A DNA stretch of 64,000 bases from Rhynochetos jubatus (Eukaryota; Chordata; Aves; Eurypygiformes; Rhynochetidae): the NCBI GenBank assembly GCA_027574665.1, contig CM050650.1:99545086-99609085 (forward strand), given 5' to 3'. The notes beneath the pieces were generated by a model. It was not told where the DNA came from. It was given only the letters and a program-made list of their open reading frames with translations, and made no database searches. Positions 25,201-40,200 of the stretch are shown here, piece by piece. Positions within the stretch are counted from its first letter, which is position 1. Each line of letters starts with the position of its first letter. The position numbers were made by a program, and so were the translations under genes.

Positions 25201-28200
25201 GATAATTGGGGAGAAGCTGTGTAATTCCAGTGATTCACTAGAAGTCCACTAGCTGTGTTCAAACAGGTATTGAAAGTTGCAGTTATTTTCTTATGCACCT
25301 TTCCTCTATCTCCTCAAATTATTACCAAGAGGTTTATAAACAGAGAAAATCTCTCCAAATGTAATAGCAACTTGCAAAGATTGGAAGGGTATATTTCAGC
25401 TGCCAAAATGAAAATAGGTAGGGTTCCTAATTACTAATATGAGTAGGCTTTAGTGTCAAAGCATTTGGACATCAGTAAATCAAAGCACACAGTGTGGAAC
25501 TTGATAATACAAATTATGTATCAACACTTTCATGATAACTACATTGAATCCTATTTATTTGTTCAGAAGTCACTTTTGATCTACTTAAAATCTGCAAGAG
25601 AACATAGTCTTGTAAGTCACTACTTCCTTGCTAATAATTAAAATAAATTACTCAAAATCCCTGGTATTTGTGGTGTGATTGTTCTTGTCTTGAAAAAAAA
25701 AGATGAATCATTAATTCAAAGATTGTAAAACATATTGAAAGACACAATCAGTAATTTTAAAGACACAGTCAGTAATTTTAAAGACAGTCAGTAATTTTAA
25801 AGACACAATCAGTAATTTTAAGAGCTATTACACCAAATACGATAAGGATAGCTTGTAAATTTGTCTTACCTTTAGTCATCTAAAAATTTACACACACAAC
25901 ACCATTGTAAAGAAAAATCTGTAGAAAAAGTGTAAGTCATAGAGGGTGTCTACTGTTTGCTGTTTTTTCTCTCACATAGATCTGGCAGGCTTATTGCACT
26001 TCGCAATAGGTTCACTATATTTCACTGAAGATGTGGTGAACAACACGATTTCTTAACTGAAACTATTATCAAATAATACATTTAGGGCATTGCATTCATT
26101 TGCTCTACATGACAGATTATGGCACACCTGTTGCACTTAGAAAAATGCCTGATGTCTGGTGCCACGTCACAGTTGACAATACATGTGTAGTGCTTTTAAC
26201 TTCACTTAGTGCAGCCTCTTATACATAGTGCTATCATCTAGGCTAGGAAGAGAGACATCTGTAACTTCAGATCATTGATAGCACTAAGCCTGTAGCAGTA
26301 TTTGTCTTTTTGTCACTGAAAAAAAAAAAAAAAAAGAAGAAAGGATCATCCTGACCTTGTCAGCCTGGAAGATGCATAGCAAGAAGAAATATTGTGAAGA
26401 AATAGGCCAGCTGATACAATTGGAAGGGGGGGGTGTGTGACACCAAGAAACAGGTTGGTTTCCAGTCATTCAACTTCTGCTCCGAATCTGAACCAGCGTT
26501 TTCAAGCTACGTGCAGTTTACGAACAATTGCTTTACATTAACTTAATTAATGGACAGTTTGGGAGAATAGGTAGATTGTAAAGCAAGTACAGAATAGAAG
26601 GTTAAAAATAAATATGGGGATAAGGTCATTGGGAGCTACAGGACAGGTAACTATGCAGCAATGCAGAGCAGAACTATGTTAGACTGAACTTAATTTCAAA
26701 ACTATCTAAGCAAAGCCTTTGTTCTGGTGAAGAGTTCCCTCAAATTGTAAGGGTTAAATTTTACCTTCAAACTATCTTGTTATTTAACCTTATAAATATA
26801 AGAAATTAAAAGCAAAAATAAGAATGTAAAGATAAACAGCAAGATAAACTAACTGTAGTTTAACCTAAGCTGATTAGAAGTGAGAATAACCGCTATTCCG
26901 ATGTATGGATGACAACAAAATGCCTTAAAGCAGATTTGGGTTTTCCTGTATTTTAGCTATTTGCAAGCGATATGTTTTGTCAGTATAAGAATTGATTTTT
27001 ACTTTTAACAGATGTATATTTAGAAATCTACAGCCTACTTGTGTTTTCTCTGATGGATCTGTTCGAACTGCATGACAAATGCTCCTGATGCGTCAGATAT
27101 GATGTCCTGGCCAGGACAGCCTCATATTTGGATAGTATCAGACATAATGGTGAGAGAGAAATGATTCATACCCATATCTTGATGGAAATGTCAGCCATTG
27201 TTAAAGTCATTTGAGAGGACAGGAGAGGGACTATCTTCATCATGTTTTCAACAGGATGAGTTTATTGTCCTTTATGGAATGAAAGGGCAGGGGGTGGCAG
27301 AGGACTACAGCTATAGATAAATCCCACACAAAGCAGAAGACATCAGCAAGAACCATAGACTGATGGATGACAGATTACATTTCACACTCAGAAAGTGATT
27401 CTCAAGCTGACACCACTTCGAATTGTTAGAGGGGGAAAGATGTTCCTGAAAAAAATTACATCATTTTTGCCACTTCAGATATTTTCAGTGTGCTTGGTTG
27501 CTCTGAGGGTTTTTTTCTGTTGTTGTTCTGTATTTGTTTTCTTTCCTGTATTTTTAATTTGAAGCTCGAAAAAACAGATGTTCACGTTAGAAATCATGCC
27601 AATTATTTGTCAATAATTCACATCAAATGTTAGTGGTAACAGCTAGTTTCACATCAGACAATTCCAGTCTCACAGTTCTGATACTTGGACTTCCTAGTCT
27701 AACTTTTGTTCAGATTGGACCCGACATGAACCTGAAACCTTGTAGAATGAAAAATAAAAATACTACTACAGTCTACTAACAAAATGAGGAGGTCAGTCTT
27801 AACTTTTGTCTGCTGCAGGAGATTTTAGTGTTTTAAATAAGGTCACCTAAGGTATTTTGGTAAGCATTTTAAATACAACAGGAGAGACCTTTCTTCTGCC
27901 TATAATCAATCCTTCTGTTGCCTTTTTCTTTTCTTCTTTCTCCCCCCTCTAAGCCGTTCATAGACATGGGCTCTTGCCAGGGCTTTACATTCAGCCTGAC
28001 CGCCTTTATGTTTTAATGCATCTCAGTGCCTATCGAACATGGCTGTTAGCCAGCAGTGTCACTCAACCTGGTAACAGTGAGGGATGTAAAAATCCAAGTC
28101 CTAAGTGACAACATGGAGCATGGAAGAAGAGGGTTGTACATAGGAATCTACACATAGTCACAACAGCAAGCAAATAGAGCTAGTGTTAAGTGACTTACCT

Positions 28201-31200
28201 GGCGACACCACAGCTTTCGAAAGATTTGCAAATAGGCCAACACCATAAGACACAGTGGTGCCATGTATGTCACCAGAAAAAAGCATGTGTGATACATTTT
28301 GGGGTAAACCTCAGCTGGAAAGAGAATTAAAATAGGAAAAGTGCATTTAAATATACATACATTTCAAAATCACTTTAAGCCAAATTATTCATATAGATAT
28401 GCATGTGGTTTTCAATCAGAACAGGTTATAATGGAAGATGTATCCAATAATACTATGGTCAGGATTGATTTTTTAATCACTTCTATATACATTCAGTTTC
28501 TATTATAAAGATGCTTTTATCTCATGCATCTTGTATCACATTATTGCTTTCATCTTCCATTTTTACTTCAGGTATGAAGTCTTCAGAAGTTTTGCGGTTT
28601 ATTAAAGCAGTCAAAAATAGAAAATTTCATTATCTAACAATAGCTAACTAATTATCCAACCTACCTCATCTTTGACGTATTTAACAGGTTGTGTAACTCT
28701 CTCTACTTTTAATTGTGCAAAGGCTACGGTTTACCCCTGAGTAAATTGCAGTCTCTCACCAATAAACAGAGAATGTGGACTACAGCACACCGGATGATGA
28801 TAGGAGGAGAGACAGGCATTTCTTAAATCATTTTTGGTGGCAGAATAAACGTGATTAAGAGTGATCTGTTGTTATGATTACATTTAAAACATAGAAATAT
28901 TCAGTTACATGCGCTAAACTTAGGAAATACCCAAGATTCTTTTTGATATGGCTTTAACAAGTTTGCTACCACTGTGTTCTAGCTTCCTGTGTGTCTTTTT
29001 TCGAAAGACAACTTATGAATGTTATTTGCTTAGAGACAAACATCTTGCAGGTGTTGTGACTGTACTGTGTTTTAGGAATGCTGTATCATAAGCTTCATCA
29101 TTAGATTACAGGAGAATGTGCAGTGGGTGTCTGGAAAACTTGCCTTCACTTTTGTAACATCAAATGTAGTTTGGTATTACCAGATGTTGATATTAATTAC
29201 AATGTAACATTTATGGATGGTCTCAGAAAAGGAATAAGCATTATAGAGAGTGACAATAAGAGTACAAGAAAAACTGCACTCCATGAGCTGTTAGACTGCA
29301 TGGTAACCCTAAGCATTGCATTAGAAGGAACATTTATATTGATTTCGAGAATTTCTAATCATTCTGTTTTGGGATGATAAGATCTGCAACTGAAATTCTG
29401 TATTCAACCGTTGTTTTAGTAAAAGAAAAGAAAAGAAGTTGCAGGACATCAAAACATTGGTGAGTCAAACTTACTTTCTGCCTCTTAAAGTGGCTAGATT
29501 TTGGACCCTATCAAACAAGAGGTCCCTTTGCACACCAGGAGGATCTCTGAGAGTTTGATTAGACAAGGAAATAGAAAGACTTGGTCTTTGTACTCTCACA
29601 GCAGGGAGGAATACACCATCGTGTTAAGCCCAGGCTCACCCTCAAACCCAGACGTAAGTAATATCACACTCAGTGTTGGGCCTGAACGTGCCAGCTGGTT
29701 CACCAGTCAGAAAAACTTCAGTATGGAGGAAATCAAAACTTGCTATCGGAAAATCCAGCCCATGTTCATTGCTAGCAAAGGTAACAGAAGTGTTGCCATT
29801 GACATTTGACAGCTTTGATGGATCTGGGTTCAAAAAATTCAGATGAGCTACATTTGGGTCCTTACTTGCTCTAAGATCCTGTAGCAAACCAGTTTACCAA
29901 CTCAAAACTAGCAGCTGCAGCTACCAGCTCTTGTCAATGTCCCTGGGGCAGGCAGACCATTTGGGGCAGGTTTTTCATAACTGGTGATAACCTATGTTTG
30001 TATATTGACTAATGATGTCAAACTTGTTTTTGCACTCCAGAAAATACAGCCTCACAGCAGTGCTGTCAGAGAGGGAAATACCGACACGCATGCTTCACAT
30101 GGAGAGATTAAGGAGAAACTGGAGCAACGTGACTTACTGGGATCACTGGAGGTCAGAGCTGAAAGTACATTCTTTCTGCTCAGAAGGAGGTGCCACCTGC
30201 CTCATCAATGCTCTGCAGGCAGCCAGGCCCCTTTCAGGTAGAAGGACAGTACATATTTAAAAGGCCATCTGGAGTTTATGGCTTCCAATTTAGCATTCCA
30301 AGTAAAGTGAAACATTAAATGAGCCTAGCTATCTACAAAGAACTGATGGACCAGGTTGGAGGAAGATCCTAACGCTTGCCTTTGAAGTTTAGCCACCTGG
30401 AAAGTGCCAGCTGCTAAACATCAAAGGAAACCTGTCCCTCCTCCACCCAAGGCAAAGCCCTTTGTAGAACTTTTCCCTAAGAAGCATGACTCTGTTTAGC
30501 TTCTCCAGCCCAAGAAAAGCGTTAAAGCTGTTTGACAATCACAGCAGCAAGAAGGAGGAAGGGCTGGTAAGGGATACTGTTCATTTATCAAGTGAGTGAG
30601 TTCCAGGCTCCTGAATGAGAACATCAATCAGTCTATGGTCCTGGCGATATATCAGCTGCCTGACTGGGATCTGAACCTCTTACTGCCAAGCAGAAAAGGA
30701 GAAAAGTGTCTTTGCTTTCCACAGTCACTTCATGGGCTTTGAGAGAGAGGGAGATCGATCTTAGCTGCAGTAACCATCCCTTTAAGAAGAAATTCATGAT
30801 TCTCACATCACTGGCCACTGTTTAACTGAAAAGAGGGAAGGGGACAAAAAGCAAACAGGTTGTTAGGGTGATCGGACTAGGGTGAGACTGGCTTTCTTAC
30901 TCAGCTCCAGTCATACAATATGATTACTCCACCTTATAAAGGATCAGTATGCTACAACAAACCTTCTCTGTCTGCTGCAGGGGTTATTAAACAAATTTTA
31001 CACTTTTCTAAAGCTTCCTTCTCTGCACTGTGTTCCAGTCCCAGACTGTTGTTCAATGAAGCAAGGAGGTAGAAGACTGAAGCTACAGCTTCTGGATTTA
31101 TGCCAGAATGTTACTGTATTTGTGTAAATACATATATACATACGTATATGTATATATATATATGTAAGCAAACTGAAAATAACCCAGACTCAAAAGGTTT

Positions 31201-34200
31201 TGATATGTCTAGCAAACAAAATATTCCCTTAAGCCATAGTGCATAATGAAACTGGTACTCTTGACAGCTTCCCTAAGAACAGGGAAAAACAAGACGACTA
31301 TCAAGTCAGTTGATCACCAGTGGAGAGTTCCCAGGCTCCCTAGTCTCAGGAAGATACTTATGAAGAGTTGGAGTTAACAATATGAAGAAGCAATGCAGCT
31401 AAAAGAATATATTTTTAGACTAAAGCTTAGTAAATAGGGATGTTACGAAGTGGGTGCCCATAGTAGAGAAAATTTGACCACACAAAACAGTCCTTTCAAA
31501 ACTATGTTCCTATGTCTGAGTACTTACAGTTAGCTAATACTAAAATTACATTATCAAACCTATTAAATTATGCTTAAGTTATCAATTCAATATAACACTA
31601 AGCATAATTTTACTATTAGCAATATTCTGATTCCTTTCTGCATTAAAATGTCCCACAAGTTTTTCCTTAAAATCTGAACACTTCAACAAACAGGATGTAT
31701 AAACCTTCATGAAATAATGCAATTTCCAGATATTTGTTTCCCAGAATTAAGACAATATGTTTCTGTACTATTTTATGAATAGTCTAAGAGGAAATGGAAC
31801 ACAAAGTCTTCCCTTTGTTTCCATTCAGCCATGTAGTTTTGGGAAAGGATTATCTCAATAATCTTTTTTATCATTTGCAAAGGGGTTGGCTAATGCACTT
31901 TGGCTAACACTCTTTTTGCTAACAACTCTAAGAGAATGTATTTAGCTGACTTGGACACATGGGGAACTCATTTTAATATAAGTTTCTTTTATTTTGGCAC
32001 TTTATCATCAAATTCAGTACATAGCAATTACAGACTATTATAGAACTGCGTCCAACACTGGCTCCTTAAGTGAGCCTGCATAGGTCACATGTTGGATCCT
32101 TCTGCATTCCCAAATAAAATATTGTTATTAGACAGTACTCAAAATGAAAAACCCTCAGCCTAGAATTGGCAACGAATTTTATACTCAGGAATGCCAGAAG
32201 CAATTAAAAAGAAATTGAGCCCTGTTTTAGGCTGAACTATTGCTCCATTTGCAGTCACTGGCAACTCTCCAACAGCAAGCTTGAAGTCTTGTTAGTCAGG
32301 GTGGCCACTATTTGTTCACTGTTAAGGAGTCTAAGTGTCACAGTGCTGATCAGACCTTCCTTCCAGACACTCAGCAGATCTGTATGGATTTCAGCAGCTG
32401 GACCTAGGTCTGCGTAGGGTACAGTGCTGCCTCCTGCTTTGGCATCTCTGACGTTTTCCTGGACCCGGCTTCCCGCTAGTCCTCCATAGCACCTCATGTT
32501 TCAGCGGTCCTGAGTTCCCAGAATTAGAATAGACTTCGGAAAATGTCATTAAGTATCACCTTTTTGCAGTCCCAACCATGACATTTCACAGTTTAACATC
32601 CTTGGGACATGTGATGTACATGATGTTCTGCAAAGATTTCATCAGGTGTACCCTTATTTTAGACAGCATAAATTATATGCAGTTCTAAACAAAGCAGTAA
32701 ACACCCAAATACAATTCCTTTCCTCTAAAATGACTCTTCCACAGAATTTGCTGAGGATGTCTTGAATGCATTCAGTATCTACATCTCTACCTTCTCTTTG
32801 CAAATATATAATTTATTTGTAGGAACATGAATTTCTTTCTCCTTCAGCCTCTTCCTAGTCAGTTTCCTTTGACACTCAATATTCCCATAGTCCAAAACAG
32901 GCAAAACAATACCCAACAAAATGCAACAAGTTTCTTTGAAATTATTAGCTCTTTATTCCTTCTTCTGGCTTCAAGGCTCACCAGTATTTTCAAACTGCTG
33001 CCTTTTTATCCAGGTTCTTTTGTTCCTCTGTTTGGGAGCCTTTGTGATTTCAAACCCTGGTTTTCAGTAGAAAAACTGCTCCTTCTATTCTCTGGCCCTA
33101 TTAACTCCTTAGACATTTTTAGTTGAATGGAAATTATTTGTAGCTAATGACACTCTCTTCTCCATAGTCTGAAAGGGATGTTAAGGTATATATCTATTAT
33201 ATTTTTTCCCCATATGGTTAACAAAGTAATTCCATTTACTGAGTAATGCCACAATTTGAGCAACCTACTTGTAACTTCATGCATAGAAAGGTTCTTCTCT
33301 CAAGTTACTATGGTAAATTATTATTAGATAGTGGAGAGGATTATTTTTTTATGGATAGCTGAAATGCACCAGCAGAATAACTAGCAATGATGGTGCATTA
33401 TCATTAGAAGAATAATTCATTAAAAAAGCAGCAGGATAAAAACAAGATTTTTATCTTTCAGTGGAACAAAAAGCTTCCCATTTCAGAAAACTTAAACATA
33501 TTTGTAATGAAAAACTATTTTCATTTCATGCTCAACATAACTTTTTAACAAAACCAAAATCATTTTGGTGTGTTTGTACTTCACTTCTGAAGCACAAGTA
33601 CTTGCCTTTGTTAAACCCCCTTCTACTTCTCCAAACAACTAAGTGAAGGCTCACAGCATAACCTGAAGATTAATAGATATCACTTTGGACAAATACACTC
33701 CATAAGAGTAGAGTCTTGCAAACACATGGGAGGTTTTTGGTTTTCTCTTGTACAATGGGTGCTCCAGCTCAGGCTTCTCTGTGGGCTGCAACTGCTTCAG
33801 TGCAGCACTGAACAAGAGTGTACTACTTTAAAGTAGTTCCAGGACTACTATGGACTCTGTAGTTTAAAAGCAACATTTCCCTGTTGAGAATCAAAAAGTG
33901 GCTAATGCAGCTCAGGAAATTTTGAGATGGCATTCCCTAATGAAATGCTCTCCTGACTGCCTAATTAATTAACTACATCATTTTCATTTCCTAGGTTGAT
34001 TAAAAGAATCTTTGTTGCAGATCTAGCCTTGAAGTGGTGAAGCCAGGGATATTTAGTTCTGCAGCCAAAATGAGTGGACACAAATTGTACTTGGACCGAG
34101 CACTGTGAAACAAAATAGTCACATAAATACTGCAGCATCCAGCAGTAGACTGGAATACAAAATCGTTCACAGATGAAGAAAAAACGCTAGAAGTAAAGAG

Positions 34201-37200
34201 CAGATGTGTCCTCTCCTATGAAATAGCCAGTCCAACACTGGGCTTAACAGAGGCTTCTTCTAACCTACAAACTTTCTGCACATCGTCATCCTCAGCAAGT
34301 GCCAGCTCGCTAATGGCCATCTCTGCCCCCTTGCCTTGTCCCACAGGACCAACTGGGATGAAGGAGATAAAGAACAGGGAATATGATAGCCAATGTCTTC
34401 CCATTAATCCCTTATGCCCCTGCGGAGGCTGTTAGCAGGGGAGAAACTTCCAAAAGAGCACATGGAAGAGCCCTCAGCAGTTCAAGCTGCTTAAGCTAAT
34501 TTATCATGATAATTAAGTACAGGTGATCCAGTTGTGTTTTATCTTAATTGTTCACAGGTCTGGAACCTTCTTCTGCACCGACAGCTCTGGGAGAGAATCT
34601 GATTATGTTTTAGTCTGACTCAAGGCTATTAAAGAGGCACCTTTTAGTTATATGTTTTGGCAAACTTGGCTTTCCTGTGTGTGAATAATGGTATTACTGA
34701 TGGTCATTATATCCTGTGTCAGAGTCACAGCATGTAACTCATATGCTCTGTTAGCACTGGAGTTATGCCAAGGCCCACCGGAGTGGAGTCTGAACCATTT
34801 GGGTGGGTGGCTAACACCACTCGCTGTGAATGGAGACAAAATAGAAGTAGTTACTCCCTGGCAACCCTTATGGCTTCCTACAGCTGAATTCAAAGACAGA
34901 ACAGGTCAGATTCAAAGTTAATCTGGAAAGGAAGAATTACACTTCTTGGACAGAACCATGTGTAACTGATGACACTGACAAAGTTATTTAAATGATCTTG
35001 TCTATGACAAATTTAAAATTGCAGGTTAACTCACTACCCCATGTCGACGACAACTCCGTAAATTCTGTAATGACAGGTAATTTGCATCAAAGTCCCAGGA
35101 GATAACTATAAAGACTAGTCAAATATCAGCAATTAGCAAAAGCAATATATCAGGTAAACAGAAATTCTGTTCTCATGTAGCTGTTTCTTAAGGCTAAATA
35201 CTGAAGTCTTTGTAAACCTCCAATGCCCATCGATCACAGAATTATATAAGCATAAGCATTTAAGGGTGGGAACATTTCTACCCTCTGGGAAACATTAACA
35301 CGGTCAAGACAGAAGCCAGCCTCATTCATTTGGTTTCAAATGTACTTTAAGTCTTAGTAATACAAAAGAAAATAGGATTTTGCAGTATTTGAAAAACGGT
35401 AGTTCTAAGAAAGCTTTTATAATTAAGAACATTTTGTGATATGTTTATACAACTTGACTGCATATTAATATGTCCTGATATTTCTATTACTTAACAGCAG
35501 TACAAATTCTGTCTTTATGGACAATGACACACTCACCTCCCCAGTGCTCATCACACACTGTGAACAAGGTGGTTTTATTGGCTAATCCTGGGAACACACT
35601 GCTGCACTCCATAACAATAGCCTGAGGAATCATTATGATGCAGGACACAATCCAGATAATTATAATGCTGTTCCTTGCTCGCTTGGCTGTGCTTTTAAAC
35701 ATCAAAGGGTGACAAATTGCATACCATCGATCCAAAGCAATGCAGCTGAGTGTTAGTACAGACACAGAGACTGAAACTGTCTAAAGAAAAGGAAATAGTA
35801 TGTAAATGTAAATGTAATTTTTTCAGAGCTTTAAAAATTATTTATTGAAAATTTTCCCAAAGTTTTGAAAATTATTTCTATTTTCAACATAGTTTGCTCT
35901 TTATCTGCAGTTATTAAAAAGAAATTATTCCCAGGAAAAGACTCATTTAAAATCACTTCTTCCAGAATTAATACAGATATCCTCATCTGCTGTAGTCCCA
36001 CTAGAATCAAGAGGACATTTCACAGATTAGGGTGCTCCCCAAACTGAGTAGGTGAAGCAGGCTCAGATTCTGAAAGAGCAAATTTTATGTAATTTAAAAT
36101 TTGCAAAACTTTACCTGAAATCTATTTTTAAAACATTAGACAACTAATTAGATCTTTTTTCTTTGTAGAACAATTCTGATTGTTTGTTTGTATTCTGTGC
36201 TATATTTGGATATCAGTACAATCATTTTGCCTTTTCAGTTTTCACGGGAACAATGGAAATTCAGTTTCCCACGCAAACAACCCCCCACCCCCAAAAAAAC
36301 CCCCAAACCCAAACCAACAATCATCTTAAGGCAGAATATGTCATTTTACCTTCTATTCAGTATAGGGAATGACATATCACTTTCATTTTACTCTTTCACT
36401 CTGTACACTAGATGATCATTTCACTTTCTTTTCAGATTTCCTTCCACTAGAATGAAGGTTTTCAAAAAAACTTGTGATTTTGATTGTATTGAGTAGCAGA
36501 CATACCTGCTGGAGAACTGCTGCCCTTGACAGTGTGGCTCTTCAGCCATACAGCTATCTGCTGAAAATATAAATTGTGCTGGAGGCACAGAGCTGATCAA
36601 CGGCATACTGCTTAATTATTTTGATTTATAATGACTGAAAGGCCAAACACTTGTCATTCTAGTATGCCCAGTCACTTCAACTAACCAGTTATTCTTAGAA
36701 AAGGTATCTGTCAAACATTTTGATGCAAATGACCTCATAACTAATGAGTTATGAGTTAATGAGTTACCAGCCCACTGGTAAATGATTGGTGGCAATTACT
36801 GCTTAAGGCAGAAAATCTGATCAGCTCCCAGTGAACCTGGATGCTTTGACTATTTCTAAAGAATGCAAAGGAAGACACTAAAACCATATGAAAGCATAGA
36901 CTCCCTTCAGAAGTTTGGATTCTCTGCCCTGGACACTTGTGTAGCTATTTAGGTCCACACACACAAAGTATAAATGACTGTAATTCTAATTATGGGCATT
37001 CTTATTGCTTTATATCCCTTCTGAATTACTAAAAAAGATCACAGAAATTGAAGAGCATCAGAGAGATGTTCCAGAAAGTGTATTGCTCAAGTCTAACAAT
37101 CAGATGAACCAAGACCAATATTTATTAAGCATAAACATATTCACAAGTGGAACAGTCTTTTAATCTTCAGCATGTACCCTGAGATATCTACTTCAGTAGC

Positions 37201-40200
37201 AGGGATAGTCTTCCACGGGTTATGTGTATTAGGAACATGCTATTATTCTTTCCCTTTTTCATTACATGGGTAATGTGTACACAAACACAGTAAAATAATA
37301 CCTGTAAGTAGGGAATCACTTTGCAGAGGGACTGCCCAAAGAACCATGTTTCTGTGATGTCCACTACTAAAGTTGCTGGAAGACAAGTAATTGTGACCAG
37401 AATGTCAGCCAGAGAAAGGTTCACTATGAAATAGTTGGTAACTGTCCGCATGTGATGATTCTTCCACACTGCAACGCAAACTGAATTTGGAAAGACAAGT
37501 TAGTGAGATGGAAATGACTTAGGGAATGTTTCAACAGGAAAACACTTGGCTTTGCAGAATTAGGGAAATGTTTGTGTCTTTTGTTTAACACAAAATATTT
37601 GAATATGTAGTTCAGTATAAGAACCATGTGTTTTCTTTTAGAGTGGAAGCAAGAGGGTACACATAGAGAGAATCTTAGTACGCAAAGAATGGTTTTCCAC
37701 AGGCCACAGCATGGGAAATAAACTGATATATAAAGCAAATTATTTTCCTGCTAGTTTATCTTCACTAACTCTTCACACAACTTCACAGATTCACACAGAT
37801 TCACAGAGTGTTAGGAGTTGGAAAGGAACTCTAGAGATCATCTAGTCCAACCTCCTGCCAGAGCAGGATCACCTAGAGCAGATCACACAGGAACAAGTCC
37901 AAGTGCCTTTTGAAAGTCTTCAGGAACGGAGACTCCCCCACCTCTCTGGGCAGCCTGTCCCAGGGCTCTGTCACCCTCACAGGGAAGAAGTGTTTCCTCA
38001 TGTTCAGGCTGAACCTTCTGTTTGCCAGTTGATGGCCATTGCCCCTCGTCCTGTCACTGGACACCACTGAGAAGAGCCTGGCCCCATCCCCCTGACACCC
38101 ACCCTTTAGATATTGATAAGCATTGATAAGATCTCCCCTCAGCCTCCTCTTCTCCAGGCTAAACAGACCCAGCCCTCTCTGCCTTTCCTGATATGGAAGG
38201 TGCCCCAGCCCCTTCATCATCTTAGTGGCCCTGCACTGGACCCTATCCAGTAGCTCCTTGTCCTTCTGGAACTGAGGAGCCCAGAACTGGACACAGCACT
38301 CCAGGGGAGGCCTCACCAGTGCAGAGTAGAGGGGGAGGATAACTTCCCTCGACCTGCTGGCCACGCTCTTCTTAATGCATCCCAGGATGCCACTGGCCTT
38401 CTTGGCCGCGAGGGCACACTGTTGGCTCATGGTCATCCTGTTGTCCACTAGGACTCCAAGGTCCTTTTCCCCAGAGCTGCCCTCCAACAGAACAGCCCCC
38501 AACCTGTACTGGAACATGGGGTTGTTCTTCCCCAGATGCAGCACTTTGCACTTGTCCTTACTGAATTGCATTTGATTTCTCCCTGCCCAGCTCTCCAGCC
38601 TTTCCAGGTCACGCTGGATGGCAGCACAGCTTGGTATCATCAGCAAACTTGCTGAGAGGACATTCTAGCCCTTCGTCCAGGTCATTGATGAATGTATTCA
38701 ACAGTGCTGGACCCAGCACTGACCCCTGGGGGATGCCACTAGCCACAGGTCTCCAACTAGACTCTGTCCCATTGACCACAACCCTCTGAGCTCTTTCCCC
38801 CAGGCAGTTCCCAATCCAGCTCACCACCCAATGGTCCAGTCCATACTTCCTAAGCTTGTCTGTGAGGATGCCATGGGAGACCGTGTCAAAAGCTTTGCTG
38901 AAGTCAAGGTAGACCACATACACATGCCCTCCCCTCGTCCATCCATCTAGTGATGCCATCATGAAAAGCTATCAGATTGGTCAAGCATGACTTCCTCTTG
39001 TTGAATCCATGCTGACTACTCATGATTAGCTTCCTTTCCTCAACATGCTTTGAGATGGCACCAAGAACAAGTTGTTCCATCATCTTTCCAGGGATGGAGG
39101 TGAGGCTGACCAGCCTATAGTTGTCTGGGTCCTCCTTCTTGCCTTTTTTGAAGACTGGAGTAACACTGGGTTTCCTAATGTCTGTTCCCTTCATGTCTGT
39201 TTTAATCCACTGGCTCTAGTCTATGGCAAGACACATTTACATCTGTAAAAGTGTAATTTAATGATTTTTCTTATGATAGTGTGATGCTTAATTGAAATTG
39301 CTACAACACAGAAACTTGTAAACTGTACCAAGAAAACAATAGTTTTATAAAATATTTTACTGGGCATAATATATCTATTAAATCTGCAGCTGTCTGGGTA
39401 ACTGATTTGAAGTAAGCCAACGAAGGTAATTTTTGCACTATTATGCATTACCCATTTTAAATGTGGTATATTTTTGATGATGATTACTGTGATCAAAAGC
39501 AGCATGTAACAGACATTACAAGATGTGCCTTCTTTTTCCTATTTTTCAGTTTGAAAGGCTTTTAGAAATGAGGTAAATCAGTCCTTTAACATGGTTGCTC
39601 TAAATTCATAAGCTAATACATTAAAAATGCCAAAAGTGAGTCTGAGAAACTAGCCTAAAAAGAAGTGTTTTAATCACTGCAGACATAAACCTCTGAGAGA
39701 TTGTAGCGATCAATTGCTTTTGAATGTTTTTGATTCAGTCACCAAAAGGTCTCTTTAAAACTGATGCACAATGTTTTCTGTAAATACCACAATACTTTTT
39801 GTTAGAAAACAGTACAACTTGCTGTACATCAGAGGTTCTTTTCCTGTAAACACTAATTCAAACATCATGTAAATCCGGATGAAGATTCAAAGTCTCCTTA
39901 ATCTGCAAGGATACAGCACTATGTTTAATTCAGATATAATAAACAGGTCACAGAAGGCTAAAGAATAGAGTTACAAGGGTCCTCAAGAGGTTGTCCAAAT
40001 CTAAAATAGAATCAGCTAGGGTTAAGCCATTCTCTTATTAAACTAGCTAAAACAGCTGGGAAAAAAAAATACACAGACTTTAAGGCACATAAGCTCTTGA
40101 GATCACATGCTTCTTTAGAGCCTAAGAAGGATGGTGTGCCTGAAAGCTTGTGTCCATCTTCCAGCTGCATCAGCTGATCTAATAAAATATATTACTTCAT

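Larger units (their letters stand above)
22115..28198 (-). other. HCRTR2: HCRTR2 intron 4
   Basis: 6.1-kb phase-0 intron. It holds a CR1 copy split by a solo LTR (24309-25185), a 21-bp tandem repeat (25738-25819), a T-rich stretch near 23240-23270 and an A17 run at about 26319. The remainder is anonymous AT-rich DNA. Confidence 0.85.

Noticed and set aside
29501..30260. Cluster of 80-100 codon ORFs in HCRTR2 intron 3
   Set aside because: No domain or conserved motif recognised, frames overlap on both strands, and no splice-consistent structure was evident.
37188..37301. Read-through continuation of HCRTR2 exon 2
   Set aside because: Sequence after IPYLQ does not resemble TM3, while exon 3 supplies the exact continuation TVSVSVSV.
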